Below, in pieces: positions 6,485 through 14,449 of a DNA stretch of 64,000 nt. The stretch comes from Geothrix oryzae. GTDB taxonomy: Bacteria; Acidobacteriota; Holophagae; Holophagales; Holophagaceae. How positions within the stretch are numbered: position 1 is the first letter of the stretch; each line of letters starts with the position of its first letter. The position numbers were made by a program, and so were the translations under genes. Under the pieces are notes generated by a model. The model did not search any database, was not told the origin of the DNA, and was given only the letters and a program-made list of their open reading frames with translations. The stretch spans positions 186,001-250,000 of the forward strand of contig NZ_AP027079.1 of the NCBI RefSeq assembly GCF_030295385.1, written 5' to 3'.

Positions 6485-8769
6485 GAGGCATTGTCCGGCA
6501 GGGCTTCGATCGAATGTTCGGCAAAGTTCATTTCGGCCAGCGAAAGGTGGAAGGCCAGCGTGGATTCGGCCCCCTGGTTCTCACTGACCCGGTCCTGGTG
6601 CAGCCCATCCCCGCAGCCTCCGCTGCTGGAGTCATAGAGGGGAAGGCCGAGATCATTGCGCCCGAGGAACCATTCGAAGGCGCGCTTGGCTTCGCGGAGC
6701 CACGATTCGTCGCGGGTGACCCGATGGGCCGCGAGGCAGGCGGAGACCATCGCCTGGGCCTCCACCGGCTGCTGGTCGAAATAGGCATGGGCGCCATCCC
6801 GCTCATAGAAGCCGTTGCAGCCGATGGGCCGGAAGTGGCCGGACTGCGTCTTCTGGATGGAAGCGAGCCAACGCAGGGATCTGAGCCCGATCTCCAGGGC
6901 CTCCGGGTGGGAAGTCGACGGGCCGCCGAGGATGAGGGCCTGGCAGAGGCGGGCATTATCGTAGGTGGCCTTCGACTCGAACCACGGCCAGTTCTCGGTC
7001 GCGCAACCCTTCCAGAGGCTCACGAGCCTGTGCACCAGGCCCTCGCGCAGCGCCTTCACCTCCGCGTGGTCCGGGAAGGCCTCCAGGTATTCCTGGATGC
7101 CGAGCAGGGCGAAGGCCCAGGCCCGGGGCGAGGAGAAGGCCTGGACTGCGGGGAACCCGTGCTCGAAGAGATGGGCGGATAGCCGCCGGTGGCCGGCGTT
7201 GCGGGAGCGGCCGGCCCCCGTGCCAACGGCCCACAGGCCCCGGGCGTGGCTGTCTTCGCTCCCCGCCTCTTCCAGCCAACTCCGGCCGTGGCTCATGAAA
7301 TTGCGGAACCGGCCGGTCCCGCGATTCATGGCGGCGGACAGGAAGGCCAGGTAGCTTGTGGCCAGGCGGTCGAGGTTTTCGGAGGGCGGCCGGTCTCCGA
7401 GCTCATCCAACAGGTTGCACAGGATGAAGGCCCGCGCGTTGTCGTCGGTACAGTAGCCCTCGTGGTAGTTCGGCACATTGAAGGACGCGTGCTGGATGAT
7501 GCCGGTGGCATCGCTCATGCGCACGACATGATCCAGCCGCAGCGGAGGCAGGTCATAGGGCCGGCTGGCGAGCGTCCAGTTGGCGAAGGCCGATCGCGGC
7601 GCGGCCCGCCGCTCCGTGCGGGCGCACTGGAAGGCCTCGAGGTACCGTTGCGCCACGGCGGACCAGATCATCTCGCGCCCGAGCCCGTAGGCCTTCTCCC
7701 GGGTCCGCCTCAGGCGGTCCGGGTCATCGAGGAAGGCGCACACGCCCTGGGCGATGGCCTGAGGGTCGCGGAAGGGGACCAGGATCCCTCGATCCTCCGC
7801 AAGCAGTTCCTGGGCGTGCCAGTAGGGCGTGGAAACCACGGCCTTGCCCGCGCCGAACACATAGGCGAGGGTGCCCGAGGTGATCTGCGCCTCGTTGAGG
7901 TAGGGGGTCAGGTAGATGTCCGTCGCGCCGATGAACTCCTTGAGGTCCTCCAGCGACACGAAGCGATTGTAGAAGATGACATGGTCCTTCACGCCGCGGT
8001 CCTCGGCCAAGCGCTCCAGGCCCAGGCGGTAGCTCTCTCCGTCGCGGGCGACCAGGTGGGGGTGGGTGGCACCCAGCACGAGATAGACCACATTCGGATG
8101 GCGCTTCACGATCTCCGGCAGGGCTTCGATGGCATATTCGATCCCCTTGCCGGGGCCGAGCAGGCCGAAGGTGAGCAGCACCGTGCGCCCTTCGACGCCG
8201 AACTGAGCCTTGTAGAAGCTCGAGTCGAGGTAGGGCATGTCCGGGATGCCATGGAGGATGATCTCCACCTTGGCGTCGGGCGCCCCGTAGGTTTCGCGCA
8301 GGATTTCCGCGCCCTTCCGGGCCATCACCACCAACCGGTCGCTGCGTCGGATCAGCTCTTCCATCACCTTTCGCTGGGCCGGATTCGGATCGCGCAGCAC
8401 GGTGTGGAGCGTGGTGACCACGGGCATCCGGACTTCCTTGAGGAGGGCCAGCAGGTGGCTGCCGGCGGGCCCCCCGTAGATGCCGAATTCATGCTGGACG
8501 CAGAGGACATCGGCGTTGTTGAAGTTCAGGAAGTCGGCGGCGCGCCGGTAGGAATCCAGATCCTTCTCGTCCAATTCGAAGCGCACGCGGGGAGGGTAGT
8601 CGTAAGCTTCGATGCGGTCGTTCATGGCCCCGGCGTAGCACTGCGAGGCGGGCGCGGCGGCGGCCACCGCCTCGCAGAGGTCATGCGTGAAGGTGGCGAT
8701 GCCGCAGAGCCTCGGGAGATAGCCGCCCAGGAAGGCGATGCGGGGCGGGCGGGGTGGGGTGGCATCCAT
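6481..8769 (-). CDS. GT4 glycosyltransferase fused to a C-terminal (alpha/alpha)-barrel-like domain
   Basis: A 762-residue two-domain protein. Residues 1-400 are a GT4/GT-B glycosyltransferase: IAFLGGYLPRLCGIATFTHD at the N-terminus, TFGLLGPGKGIEYAIEAL, and the donor-site region EAQITSGTLAYVFGAGKAVVST, where the second Glu of the usual E-x7-E motif is not evident. Residues 400-750 are helical and rich in aromatic and acidic residues (HEGYCTDDNARAF, ENWPWFESKATYDNARL, NGFYERDGAHAYFDQQPVEA), resembling (alpha/alpha)6-barrel carbohydrate-active domains. ATG 8769 was chosen for its strong AAGGAGGAA RBS; upstream in-frame sequence is low complexity. It is coupled by ATGA overlap to the GH130 gene. 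It may make or process an intracellular or cell-surface glycan. Confidence 0.85.
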   Translation of the reverse strand: MDATPPRPPRIAFLGGYLPRLCGIATFTHDLCEAVAAAAPASQCYAGAMNDRIEAYDYPPRVRFELDEKDLDSYRRAADFLNFNNADVLCVQHEFGIYGGPAGSHLLALLKEVRMPVVTTLHTVLRDPNPAQRKVMEELIRRSDRLVVMARKGAEILRETYGAPDAKVEIILHGIPDMPYLDSSFYKAQFGVEGRTVLLTFGLLGPGKGIEYAIEALPEIVKRHPNVVYLVLGATHPHLVARDGESYRLGLERLAEDRGVKDHVIFYNRFVSLEDLKEFIGATDIYLTPYLNEAQITSGTLAYVFGAGKAVVSTPYWHAQELLAEDRGILVPFRDPQAIAQGVCAFLDDPDRLRRTREKAYGLGREMIWSAVAQRYLEAFQCARTERRAAPRSAFANWTLASRPYDLPPLRLDHVVRMSDATGIIQHASFNVPNYHEGYCTDDNARAFILCNLLDELGDRPPSENLDRLATSYLAFLSAAMNRGTGRFRNFMSHGRSWLEEAGSEDSHARGLWAVGTGAGRSRNAGHRRLSAHLFEHGFPAVQAFSSPRAWAFALLGIQEYLEAFPDHAEVKALREGLVHRLVSLWKGCATENWPWFESKATYDNARLCQALILGGPSTSHPEALEIGLRSLRWLASIQKTQSGHFRPIGCNGFYERDGAHAYFDQQPVEAQAMVSACLAAHRVTRDESWLREAKRAFEWFLGRNDLGLPLYDSSSGGCGDGLHQDRVSENQGAESTLAFHLSLAEMNFAEHSIEALPDNAS

Positions 8770-9126
8770 CGAGCTTCCTCCTTCAGGCGGGCTGAAGCCG
8801 TTCGGGCGGTTGCCCATTCCGGGCCGCGCGGGGGGGCCCGCCAAGACTCCGTCGGGCCCCGCGTGGATGGCGCAGGCCATCCCCTGCTTGGTTCGTGGCC
8901 GGAACCAGCTTGGCGACAAGTTTCATGGAGCCCCCGGGGTGGTTCCCAGGCTGGAAAGGCCATGCCCTGGGCCGGAAGAATCCGCATGGCTGTCCAGGAC
9001 ACCCACCCTTCCATGGTGCGCGCGAAACCCTGTTCCGCCTAAGAAAATTGGCGGGGCCCATCCGGGTCCTTTCAAGGCGGCGCTCCGCAATCGGGACTAC
9101 ACTGCCGAAGCCAGGAGGGTTTTGCC
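8770..9126. other. Divergent intergenic region between the glycosyltransferase and aconitase genes
   Basis: This region of 357 bases contains no convincing gene. It must hold the promoters for the minus-strand GT4-GH130 pair and plus-strand aconitase. A TACACT -10-like hexamer at 9098-9103 lies 24 bases before the aconitase ATG, without a recognisable -35, followed by the RBS CAGGAGGG. Confidence 0.5.
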
Positions 9127-11385
9127 ATGGCCCAGATCGACTCCACTCCCTCTTTCGTCAAGGCCGCCTACGAGCAGATGGCCGCCCGCCTGAAGGTGGT
9201 GCGCCAGCGGCTGAACCGGCCACTCTCCCTGGCGGAGAAGATCGTCTACGGCCACCTGGATCACCCGGATCAGGCCGAGATCCTGCGGGGGAAGAGCTAC
9301 CTCGACCTGCGGCCCGATCGCGTGGCCATGCAGGATGCCACGGCCCAGATGGCGCTCCTCCAGTTCATGACTTCGGGACTGCCCGAGGTGGCCGTGCCCT
9401 CCACCGTCCATTGCGACCACCTCATCCAGGCCGAGGTGGGTTCCAGCCCGGATCTCGCCCGCGCCAACGCCGAGAACAAGGAGGTCTACGACTTCCTGTC
9501 GTCGGTGTGCGACAAGTACGGCCTGGGCTTCTGGAGGCCCGGCAGCGGCATCATCCACCAGGTGGTGCTGGAGACCTACGCCTTCCCCGGCGGGCTCATG
9601 ATCGGCACCGACTCACACACACCGAATGCCGGGGGCCTGGGCATGGTGGCCATCGGCGTGGGCGGGGCGGACGCGGTGGATGTCATGGCGGGGCTGTCCT
9701 GGGAGCTGAAGGCGCCGAAGCTCATCGGCGTGAAGCTCACCGGGGCGCTCAAGGGCTGGACCTCGCCCAAGGATGTGATCCTCAAGCTGGCCGGCATCCT
9801 CACGGTGAAGGGCGGCACCGGCGCCATCGTGGAGTATTTCGGCCCCGGCGTGGACTCCATCTCCTGCACGGGCATGGGGACCATCTGCAACATGGGCGCG
9901 GAGATCGGCGCCACCACCAGCCTGTTCCCCTTCAATGCCCGCATGGCGGAGTACCTGCGGGCCACCGCCCGGGGCGAGATCGCGGAGCTGGCCATGGGCT
10001 TCGCTGAACACCTGAAGGCCGACGAGGGCTGCCAGTACGATCAGGTCGTCGAGATCGACCTCAGCACCCTGGAACCCCACATCAACGGCCCCTTCACGCC
10101 GGACCTGGCCTGGCCCCTGTCCCGATTCGCAGCTGCCGTGCGGGAGAAGGGCTATCCCGAGGAACTGAAGGTGGGCCTCATCGGAAGCTGCACCAACTCC
10201 AGCTACGAGGACATGGAGCGGGCCGCCAGCGTGGCGAAGCAGGCCCTGGCGCACGGCGTGAAGGCCAAGTCCACCTTCACCATCACGCCGGGCAGCGAGC
10301 AGATCCGGGCCACCATCGAGCGCGACGGGCAGATGGCGGTCTTCACCGAGGTGGGCGGCATGGTGCTGGCCAACGCCTGCGGTCCCTGCATCGGGCAGTG
10401 GAAGCGCCACGACATCCAGAAGGGCGAGCGGAACTCCATCATCACGAGCTTCAACCGCAACTTCGCCGCGCGCAATGATGCCAACCCCGAGACCTGCGCC
10501 TTCGTGGCGTCGCCGGAGATCGTCACGGCCTTCGTCCTCGCGGGCCGGCTCACCTTCAACCCAGAGACCGACACCCTCCCCGGGGCGGACGGCAAACCCT
10601 TCAAGCTGGCGCCCCCCAGCGGCGACAGCCTGCCCAGGAAGGGCTACGACCCCGGAAAGGCCACCTACCAGGCCCCGCCGGAAGACCGGCACCGCATCGA
10701 GGTGAAGATCGATCCCGCCAGTCAGCGCCTCCAGAAGCTGGATCCCTTCAAGGCCTGGGAAGGCTCAGACCTCACGGACCTGACCATCCTCATCAAGGCC
10801 AAGGGCAAATGCACCACGGACCACATCTCCGCCGCGGGGCCCTGGCTGCGGTTCCGCGGCCACCTCGACAACATCAGCAACAACCTCCTCATCGGCGCCA
10901 CCAACGCCTTCAACGGAGCCGTCAACCGGGTGAAGAACCTGCTCACGGGAGGCTATGACGAGGTGCCCAAGGTGGCCCGGGCCTACAAGGCGGCGGGCAT
11001 CGGCTGGGTGGTCGTCGGCGACGAGAACTACGGCGAGGGCTCCAGCCGGGAGCACGCCGCCATGGAACCCCGGCACCTGGGCGGCCGCGCCATCATCGTG
11101 AAGAGCTTCGCCCGCATCCACGAGACCAACCTCAAGAAGCAGGGGATGCTGCCTCTGACCTTCGCGGACCCCATGGACTACGAGAAGCTCCTGGAGGACG
11201 ACCGCCTGTCCATCCTCGGCCTGGCCGGCTTTGCGCCTGGCGTGCCCCTCACGCTGGTGGCCCGGCATGCGGACGGCGGTGAGGACCGGATCTCGCTGAA
11301 CCACACCTTCAACCAGAGCCAGATCGCCTGGTTCAAGGCCGGGTCGGCCCTGAACCTCATGGGCGGCAAGGCGAAGCAGTCCTAG
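9127..11385 (+). CDS. acn: Aconitate hydratase (mitochondrial-type aconitase)
   Basis: This 752-residue enzyme interconverts citrate and isocitrate in the TCA cycle using a [4Fe-4S] cluster. Typical sequence includes [56 protein letters not shown] and the cluster region [10 protein letters not shown], with cluster Cys residues in the GSCTNS and CGPC motifs. The C-terminal swivel domain carries [19 protein letters not shown]. Length and motif spacing match the mitochondrial/bacterial 750-residue class rather than AcnA (~890) or AcnB. The ATG has an AGGAGGG RBS. It is monocistronic: the next gene converges on it 15 bases away with no clear terminator between them. Confidence 0.96.
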   Translation: MAQIDSTPSFVKAAYEQMAARLKVVRQRLNRPLSLAEKIVYGHLDHPDQAEILRGKSYLDLRPDRVAMQDATAQMALLQFMTSGLPEVAVPSTVHCDHLIQAEVGSSPDLARANAENKEVYDFLSSVCDKYGLGFWRPGSGIIHQVVLETYAFPGGLMIGTDSHTPNAGGLGMVAIGVGGADAVDVMAGLSWELKAPKLIGVKLTGALKGWTSPKDVILKLAGILTVKGGTGAIVEYFGPGVDSISCTGMGTICNMGAEIGATTSLFPFNARMAEYLRATARGEIAELAMGFAEHLKADEGCQYDQVVEIDLSTLEPHINGPFTPDLAWPLSRFAAAVREKGYPEELKVGLIGSCTNSSYEDMERAASVAKQALAHGVKAKSTFTITPGSEQIRATIERDGQMAVFTEVGGMVLANACGPCIGQWKRHDIQKGERNSIITSFNRNFAARNDANPETCAFVASPEIVTAFVLAGRLTFNPETDTLPGADGKPFKLAPPSGDSLPRKGYDPGKATYQAPPEDRHRIEVKIDPASQRLQKLDPFKAWEGSDLTDLTILIKAKGKCTTDHISAAGPWLRFRGHLDNISNNLLIGATNAFNGAVNRVKNLLTGGYDEVPKVARAYKAAGIGWVVVGDENYGEGSSREHAAMEPRHLGGRAIIVKSFARIHETNLKKQGMLPLTFADPMDYEKLLEDDRLSILGLAGFAPGVPLTLVARHADGGEDRISLNHTFNQSQIAWFKAGSALNLMGGKAKQS

Positions 11386-11400
11386 TCACCTCGGGCCGCC

Positions 11401-12036
11401 TCAGCTCTCCGGGCCCCCCTCGCGCCGGCCGAAGCGGGGCATGTTCCAGCTGAACCGGAGCGACAGGTAGCGCAGCCCGAAGCAGGCCAGGAGGCCGGGC
11501 CAGGTGGCCCAGGCCGCGCCCCAGTGGAAATGGTCCGCCAGCACCACCAGCAGGGTGCCCAGCAGGGCCGCGGAGGCGTAGATCTCCCGCTCCAGCACCA
11601 CCGCCACCCGGCCGAGTAGCATGTCCCGGAGGATGCCGCCGCCCACGGCGGTGAACATCCCCAGGAGGATGGCGGTCTCGGCGTTGCGGCCCATCCCCAG
11701 CGCCTTCTGGGTGCCCGCCACGGCGAACATGGCCATCCCCAGGGCGTCGAAGAGGAGCACCGGGTAGCGGAGGCGCCGCACCCAGCCATAGGCGCCGATG
11801 GTGGCCAGGGCGCCCAGGGTGGCGATGGCGAGGTAGCGCCAGTCCGCCAGGCCGATGGGCGGCAGGGCGCCGAGGCAGAGGTCGCGCACGATGCCCCCGC
11901 CGCAGGCCGTGACGAAGGCCAGGGCCACGATGCCGAACAGGTCCAGGTCCCGCTGCCGGGCGGCCGCGGCGCCGCTGATGGCGAAGACGAAGATGCCCGC
12001 CAGATCCAGGAGATTGAAGAGGGCGCGCTCAGGCAT
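11401..12036 (-). CDS. TRIC / UPF0126 family membrane channel protein
   Basis: A 211-residue protein with about seven hydrophobic segments and the duplicated signature of the bacterial TRIC (YicG/UPF0126) family: AISGAAAARQRDLDLFGIVALA with TACGGGIVRDL in the first half, and the parallel AVAGTQKALGMGRNAETAILLG with TAVGGGILRDML in the second. Family members form trimeric cation channels in the inner membrane; some relatives are annotated as glycine transporters. The start overlaps the last 8 bases of the upstream M20 peptidase gene, so the two are co-translated. The C-terminal tail is basic and cytoplasmic (RREGGPES). Confidence 0.9.
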   Translation of the reverse strand: MPERALFNLLDLAGIFVFAISGAAAARQRDLDLFGIVALAFVTACGGGIVRDLCLGALPPIGLADWRYLAIATLGALATIGAYGWVRRLRYPVLLFDALGMAMFAVAGTQKALGMGRNAETAILLGMFTAVGGGILRDMLLGRVAVVLEREIYASAALLGTLLVVLADHFHWGAAWATWPGLLACFGLRYLSLRFSWNMPRFGRREGGPES

Positions 12037-13303
12037 GGCCGGTGGACTCCGCCTCGCAGAGCCAGGCCCCGGCCGCGGTCAGCATGGCCTGGAGGCCGGT
12101 CTTCAGGGTGGGATGCAGCACAGGGGCGTACCTCGATGAATGGTTGCTGGGGAGGCGGTTGATCTGCCCTTCGGCTTTGGCCCTGGCGTAGACTTGCGGG
12201 CCCGTGCCTCCCACGATCCAGAACACATAGGGTGCCTTCCAGGCGCGGCCAAAGACACTGAAGTCTTCGCTGGCCGAGGCGGGCGCCGTCTCGTAGGCCC
12301 TCTCTCCGAACTGGGTCTGGAAGGCCTTCGCCACCCGCGCCGCGGCCGCTGCGTCGTTCACGGTCATGGGGTAGCTGTTCAGGGGCGTGAACAGAGGCTC
12401 CCGCGGCGCGTTCGAGGCCGCGCTCTCCGCGCAGCAGATCCGCTTGACGGCCGACAGGATGTGCTCCCGGACGCCCTCGTCGTAGGTGCGGATGTTCAGC
12501 TTGAGGGTGGCGTCCTCGGGGATGATGTTTTCCTTGGTCCCGGCCTGGAGGGAGCCGATGGTCAGCACCGCGCTGTCCAGGGGGCCGATCTCGCGGGAGA
12601 CGATGGTCTGGAGCCGCAGGACCGTCGAGGCGGCCATGACCACGGGATCGATGGCGGTCTGGGGTTGGGAGCCGTGGGAACCCCGTCCGAAGAGCTGGAC
12701 CTTCAGGCTGTCCCCGGCGGAGAGAATGGTGCCGCTGCGATGGCCCACCGTGCCCGCCGCCCCCACCATCACATGCTGGCCGAGGATGACATCGGGCCGG
12801 GGAAAGCGGTCCATCAGGCCGTCGTCGATCATGCCCTGGGCGCCGCGGGCGACCTCTTCGCCGGGCTGGAACACGGCCAGGAGGGTGCCCTTCCACAGGT
12901 CGCGGCGCTCGCTGAGCGCCTGGGCCGCGCCCATCAGCCAGGTCACATGCAGGTCGTGGCCGCAGGCATGCGACACGCCCACTTCCACGCCGTCGTCGTT
13001 GCGGGCCTTGGCGATGCTCGCGTAGGGCAGCCCCGTGGCCTCCAGCACGGGAAGGGCGTCCATGTCCGCCCGCAGCATCACGGTGGGCCCGGCTCCGTTG
13101 CGCAGGAGGCCCACCACGCCCGTCCCGCCCACGCCCGGGGTCACCTCGAATCCGTGCCGGGCCAGGTGCTCCGCCGCGAGCCGTGCCGTCCGCACCTCCT
13201 GCATGGACAGCTCCGGGTGGCTGTGGAGGTCTTTGTAGACCGCCTCCAGTTCCGGCAGGAGGGCGTCCAGGCGGGAGTCGAGTGCCTTGGCCAGCGGGTC
13301 CAT
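12029..13303 (-). CDS. M20 family amidohydrolase (aminoacylase/hippurate hydrolase type)
   Basis: A 424-residue cytoplasmic metal-dependent amidohydrolase. Family markers are YKDLHSHPELSMQE, MLRADMDALPV, VSHACGHDLHVTWLMGAA (metal ligands His and Asp) and FQPGEEVARGAQGMI (catalytic Glu), followed by the dimerisation domain (GRGSHGSQPQTAIDPV) and a C-terminal SASEDFSVFG metal-binding segment. It likely removes N-acyl groups from amino acids or small peptides. ATG 13303 has an excellent GGAGGAGG RBS and begins a normal N-terminus (MDPLAKALDSRLD). It is followed by the TRIC gene with an 8-base overlap and is divergent from the outer-membrane barrel gene. Confidence 0.92.
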   Translation of the reverse strand: MDPLAKALDSRLDALLPELEAVYKDLHSHPELSMQEVRTARLAAEHLARHGFEVTPGVGGTGVVGLLRNGAGPTVMLRADMDALPVLEATGLPYASIAKARNDDGVEVGVSHACGHDLHVTWLMGAAQALSERRDLWKGTLLAVFQPGEEVARGAQGMIDDGLMDRFPRPDVILGQHVMVGAAGTVGHRSGTILSAGDSLKVQLFGRGSHGSQPQTAIDPVVMAASTVLRLQTIVSREIGPLDSAVLTIGSLQAGTKENIIPEDATLKLNIRTYDEGVREHILSAVKRICCAESAASNAPREPLFTPLNSYPMTVNDAAAAARVAKAFQTQFGERAYETAPASASEDFSVFGRAWKAPYVFWIVGGTGPQVYARAKAEGQINRLPSNHSSRYAPVLHPTLKTGLQAMLTAAGAWLCEAESTGHA

Positions 13304-13492
13304 GGGGTCCTCCTCCAGGCTGAGTGGGGTTCGGGCCGGGGCTGCCGGGCGCTGGAAAACCGGCAGGGGGGCGGGCCGCTCGCGGGGCTCCGCGGACAGC
13401 ATCATGCACCGGTTTCGGCCCCGGGGGGGAGCTTCCCCCGAGGGAGGGGCCGCACCTGTCGTAACATCGTCCATAGTCGTCCAGGAGGAACC

Positions 13493-14449
13493 ATGAAGCG
13501 GATCCAAGCGGGATTGCTGTCGGTCCTCGGTCTGGTGACGGCCGCCACTCCGGCCCGAGCCTGCGGCGCCTGCGGCTGCACGCTGAACTCGGACTGGGCA
13601 AGCCAGGGCTACGCGGTGAGGCCCGGCTTCCGCTTCGACCTCCGCTACGACTACTTCAACCAGGACCAGCTGCGCAGGGGCACCCGCTCCGTAGACCGGG
13701 CCGCCTTCGAGATCCCCAATGAACAGGAAGTCCAGGAGAAGACGCTCAACCGCAACCTGACGGCGACTCTGGACTACAGCCCCAGCCCCGACTGGGGCGT
13801 GACGGTGCTGATCCCCGCCTTCAACCGCTATCACGCGACCCTGGCCGAAGGGGATGTGGATCCTTCCATGTCCCAGACCAGCGGCCTGGGCGATGTCCGG
13901 GTGCTGGGCCGCTACCAGGGCTTTTCGGAAGCGCGCTCCTTCGGCGTGCAGATGGGCCTGAAGCTGGCCACGGGCCGGTTTCACCAGCCGTTCCAGGCGG
14001 GGGCGCAGGCGGGCCAGCCGCTGGACCGGGGCCTCCAGCTGGGGACGGGCACGACGGATCTGCTTGTCGGGGCCTATGCCTTCGGCAGTCTGGCTCCGGA
14101 GTGGGGCTGCTTCGGCCAGGTGCTCTTCCAGAAGCCTCTGGGCGAGCGGGAGGGCTTCAAGCCCGGCGACGGCGTCAATGCCAACGCGGGCGTGCGCTAC
14201 ACGGGGTTTGCCGGCCTCACGCCGCACCTGCAGCTGAACCTGCGGGCCGAGGGACGGGAATCGGGTTCCCAGGCCGATGTGGAGAACAGTGGCGCCACCC
14301 TCCTCTACCTCAGCCCGGGCCTCACGGTGGCAGTCACCCGCACCCTGCAGGTCTACGCCTTCGCCCAGGTCCCGCTCCATCAGCGGGTGACCGGCCTGCA
14401 GATCGAGCCGCGCTCCAGCGTGTCGCTGGGCCTGCACTGGAGCTTCTAG
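13493..14449 (+). CDS. Outer-membrane beta-barrel protein with Cys-rich mature N-terminus
   Basis: A 318-residue exported protein. The signal peptide is clear (MKRIQAGLLSVLGLVTAATPARA), and the mature protein starts with CGACGC, an unusual three-cysteine cluster. The remainder alternates polar and aromatic residues in strand-like segments (FRFDLRYDYF, WGVTVLIPAFNRY, GVQMGLKLATGRF) and ends in ...GLHWSF, the terminal aromatic expected by the BAM machinery. It resembles the loosely defined phenol-degradation MetA-like/transporter barrel group. ATG 13493 follows CCAGGAGGAACC. Its stop codon overlaps the stop of the converging sensor gene. Function is unknown; metal binding through the Cys cluster is a guess. 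Confidence 0.75.
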   Translation: MKRIQAGLLSVLGLVTAATPARACGACGCTLNSDWASQGYAVRPGFRFDLRYDYFNQDQLRRGTRSVDRAAFEIPNEQEVQEKTLNRNLTATLDYSPSPDWGVTVLIPAFNRYHATLAEGDVDPSMSQTSGLGDVRVLGRYQGFSEARSFGVQMGLKLATGRFHQPFQAGAQAGQPLDRGLQLGTGTTDLLVGAYAFGSLAPEWGCFGQVLFQKPLGEREGFKPGDGVNANAGVRYTGFAGLTPHLQLNLRAEGRESGSQADVENSGATLLYLSPGLTVAVTRTLQVYAFAQVPLHQRVTGLQIEPRSSVSLGLHWSF

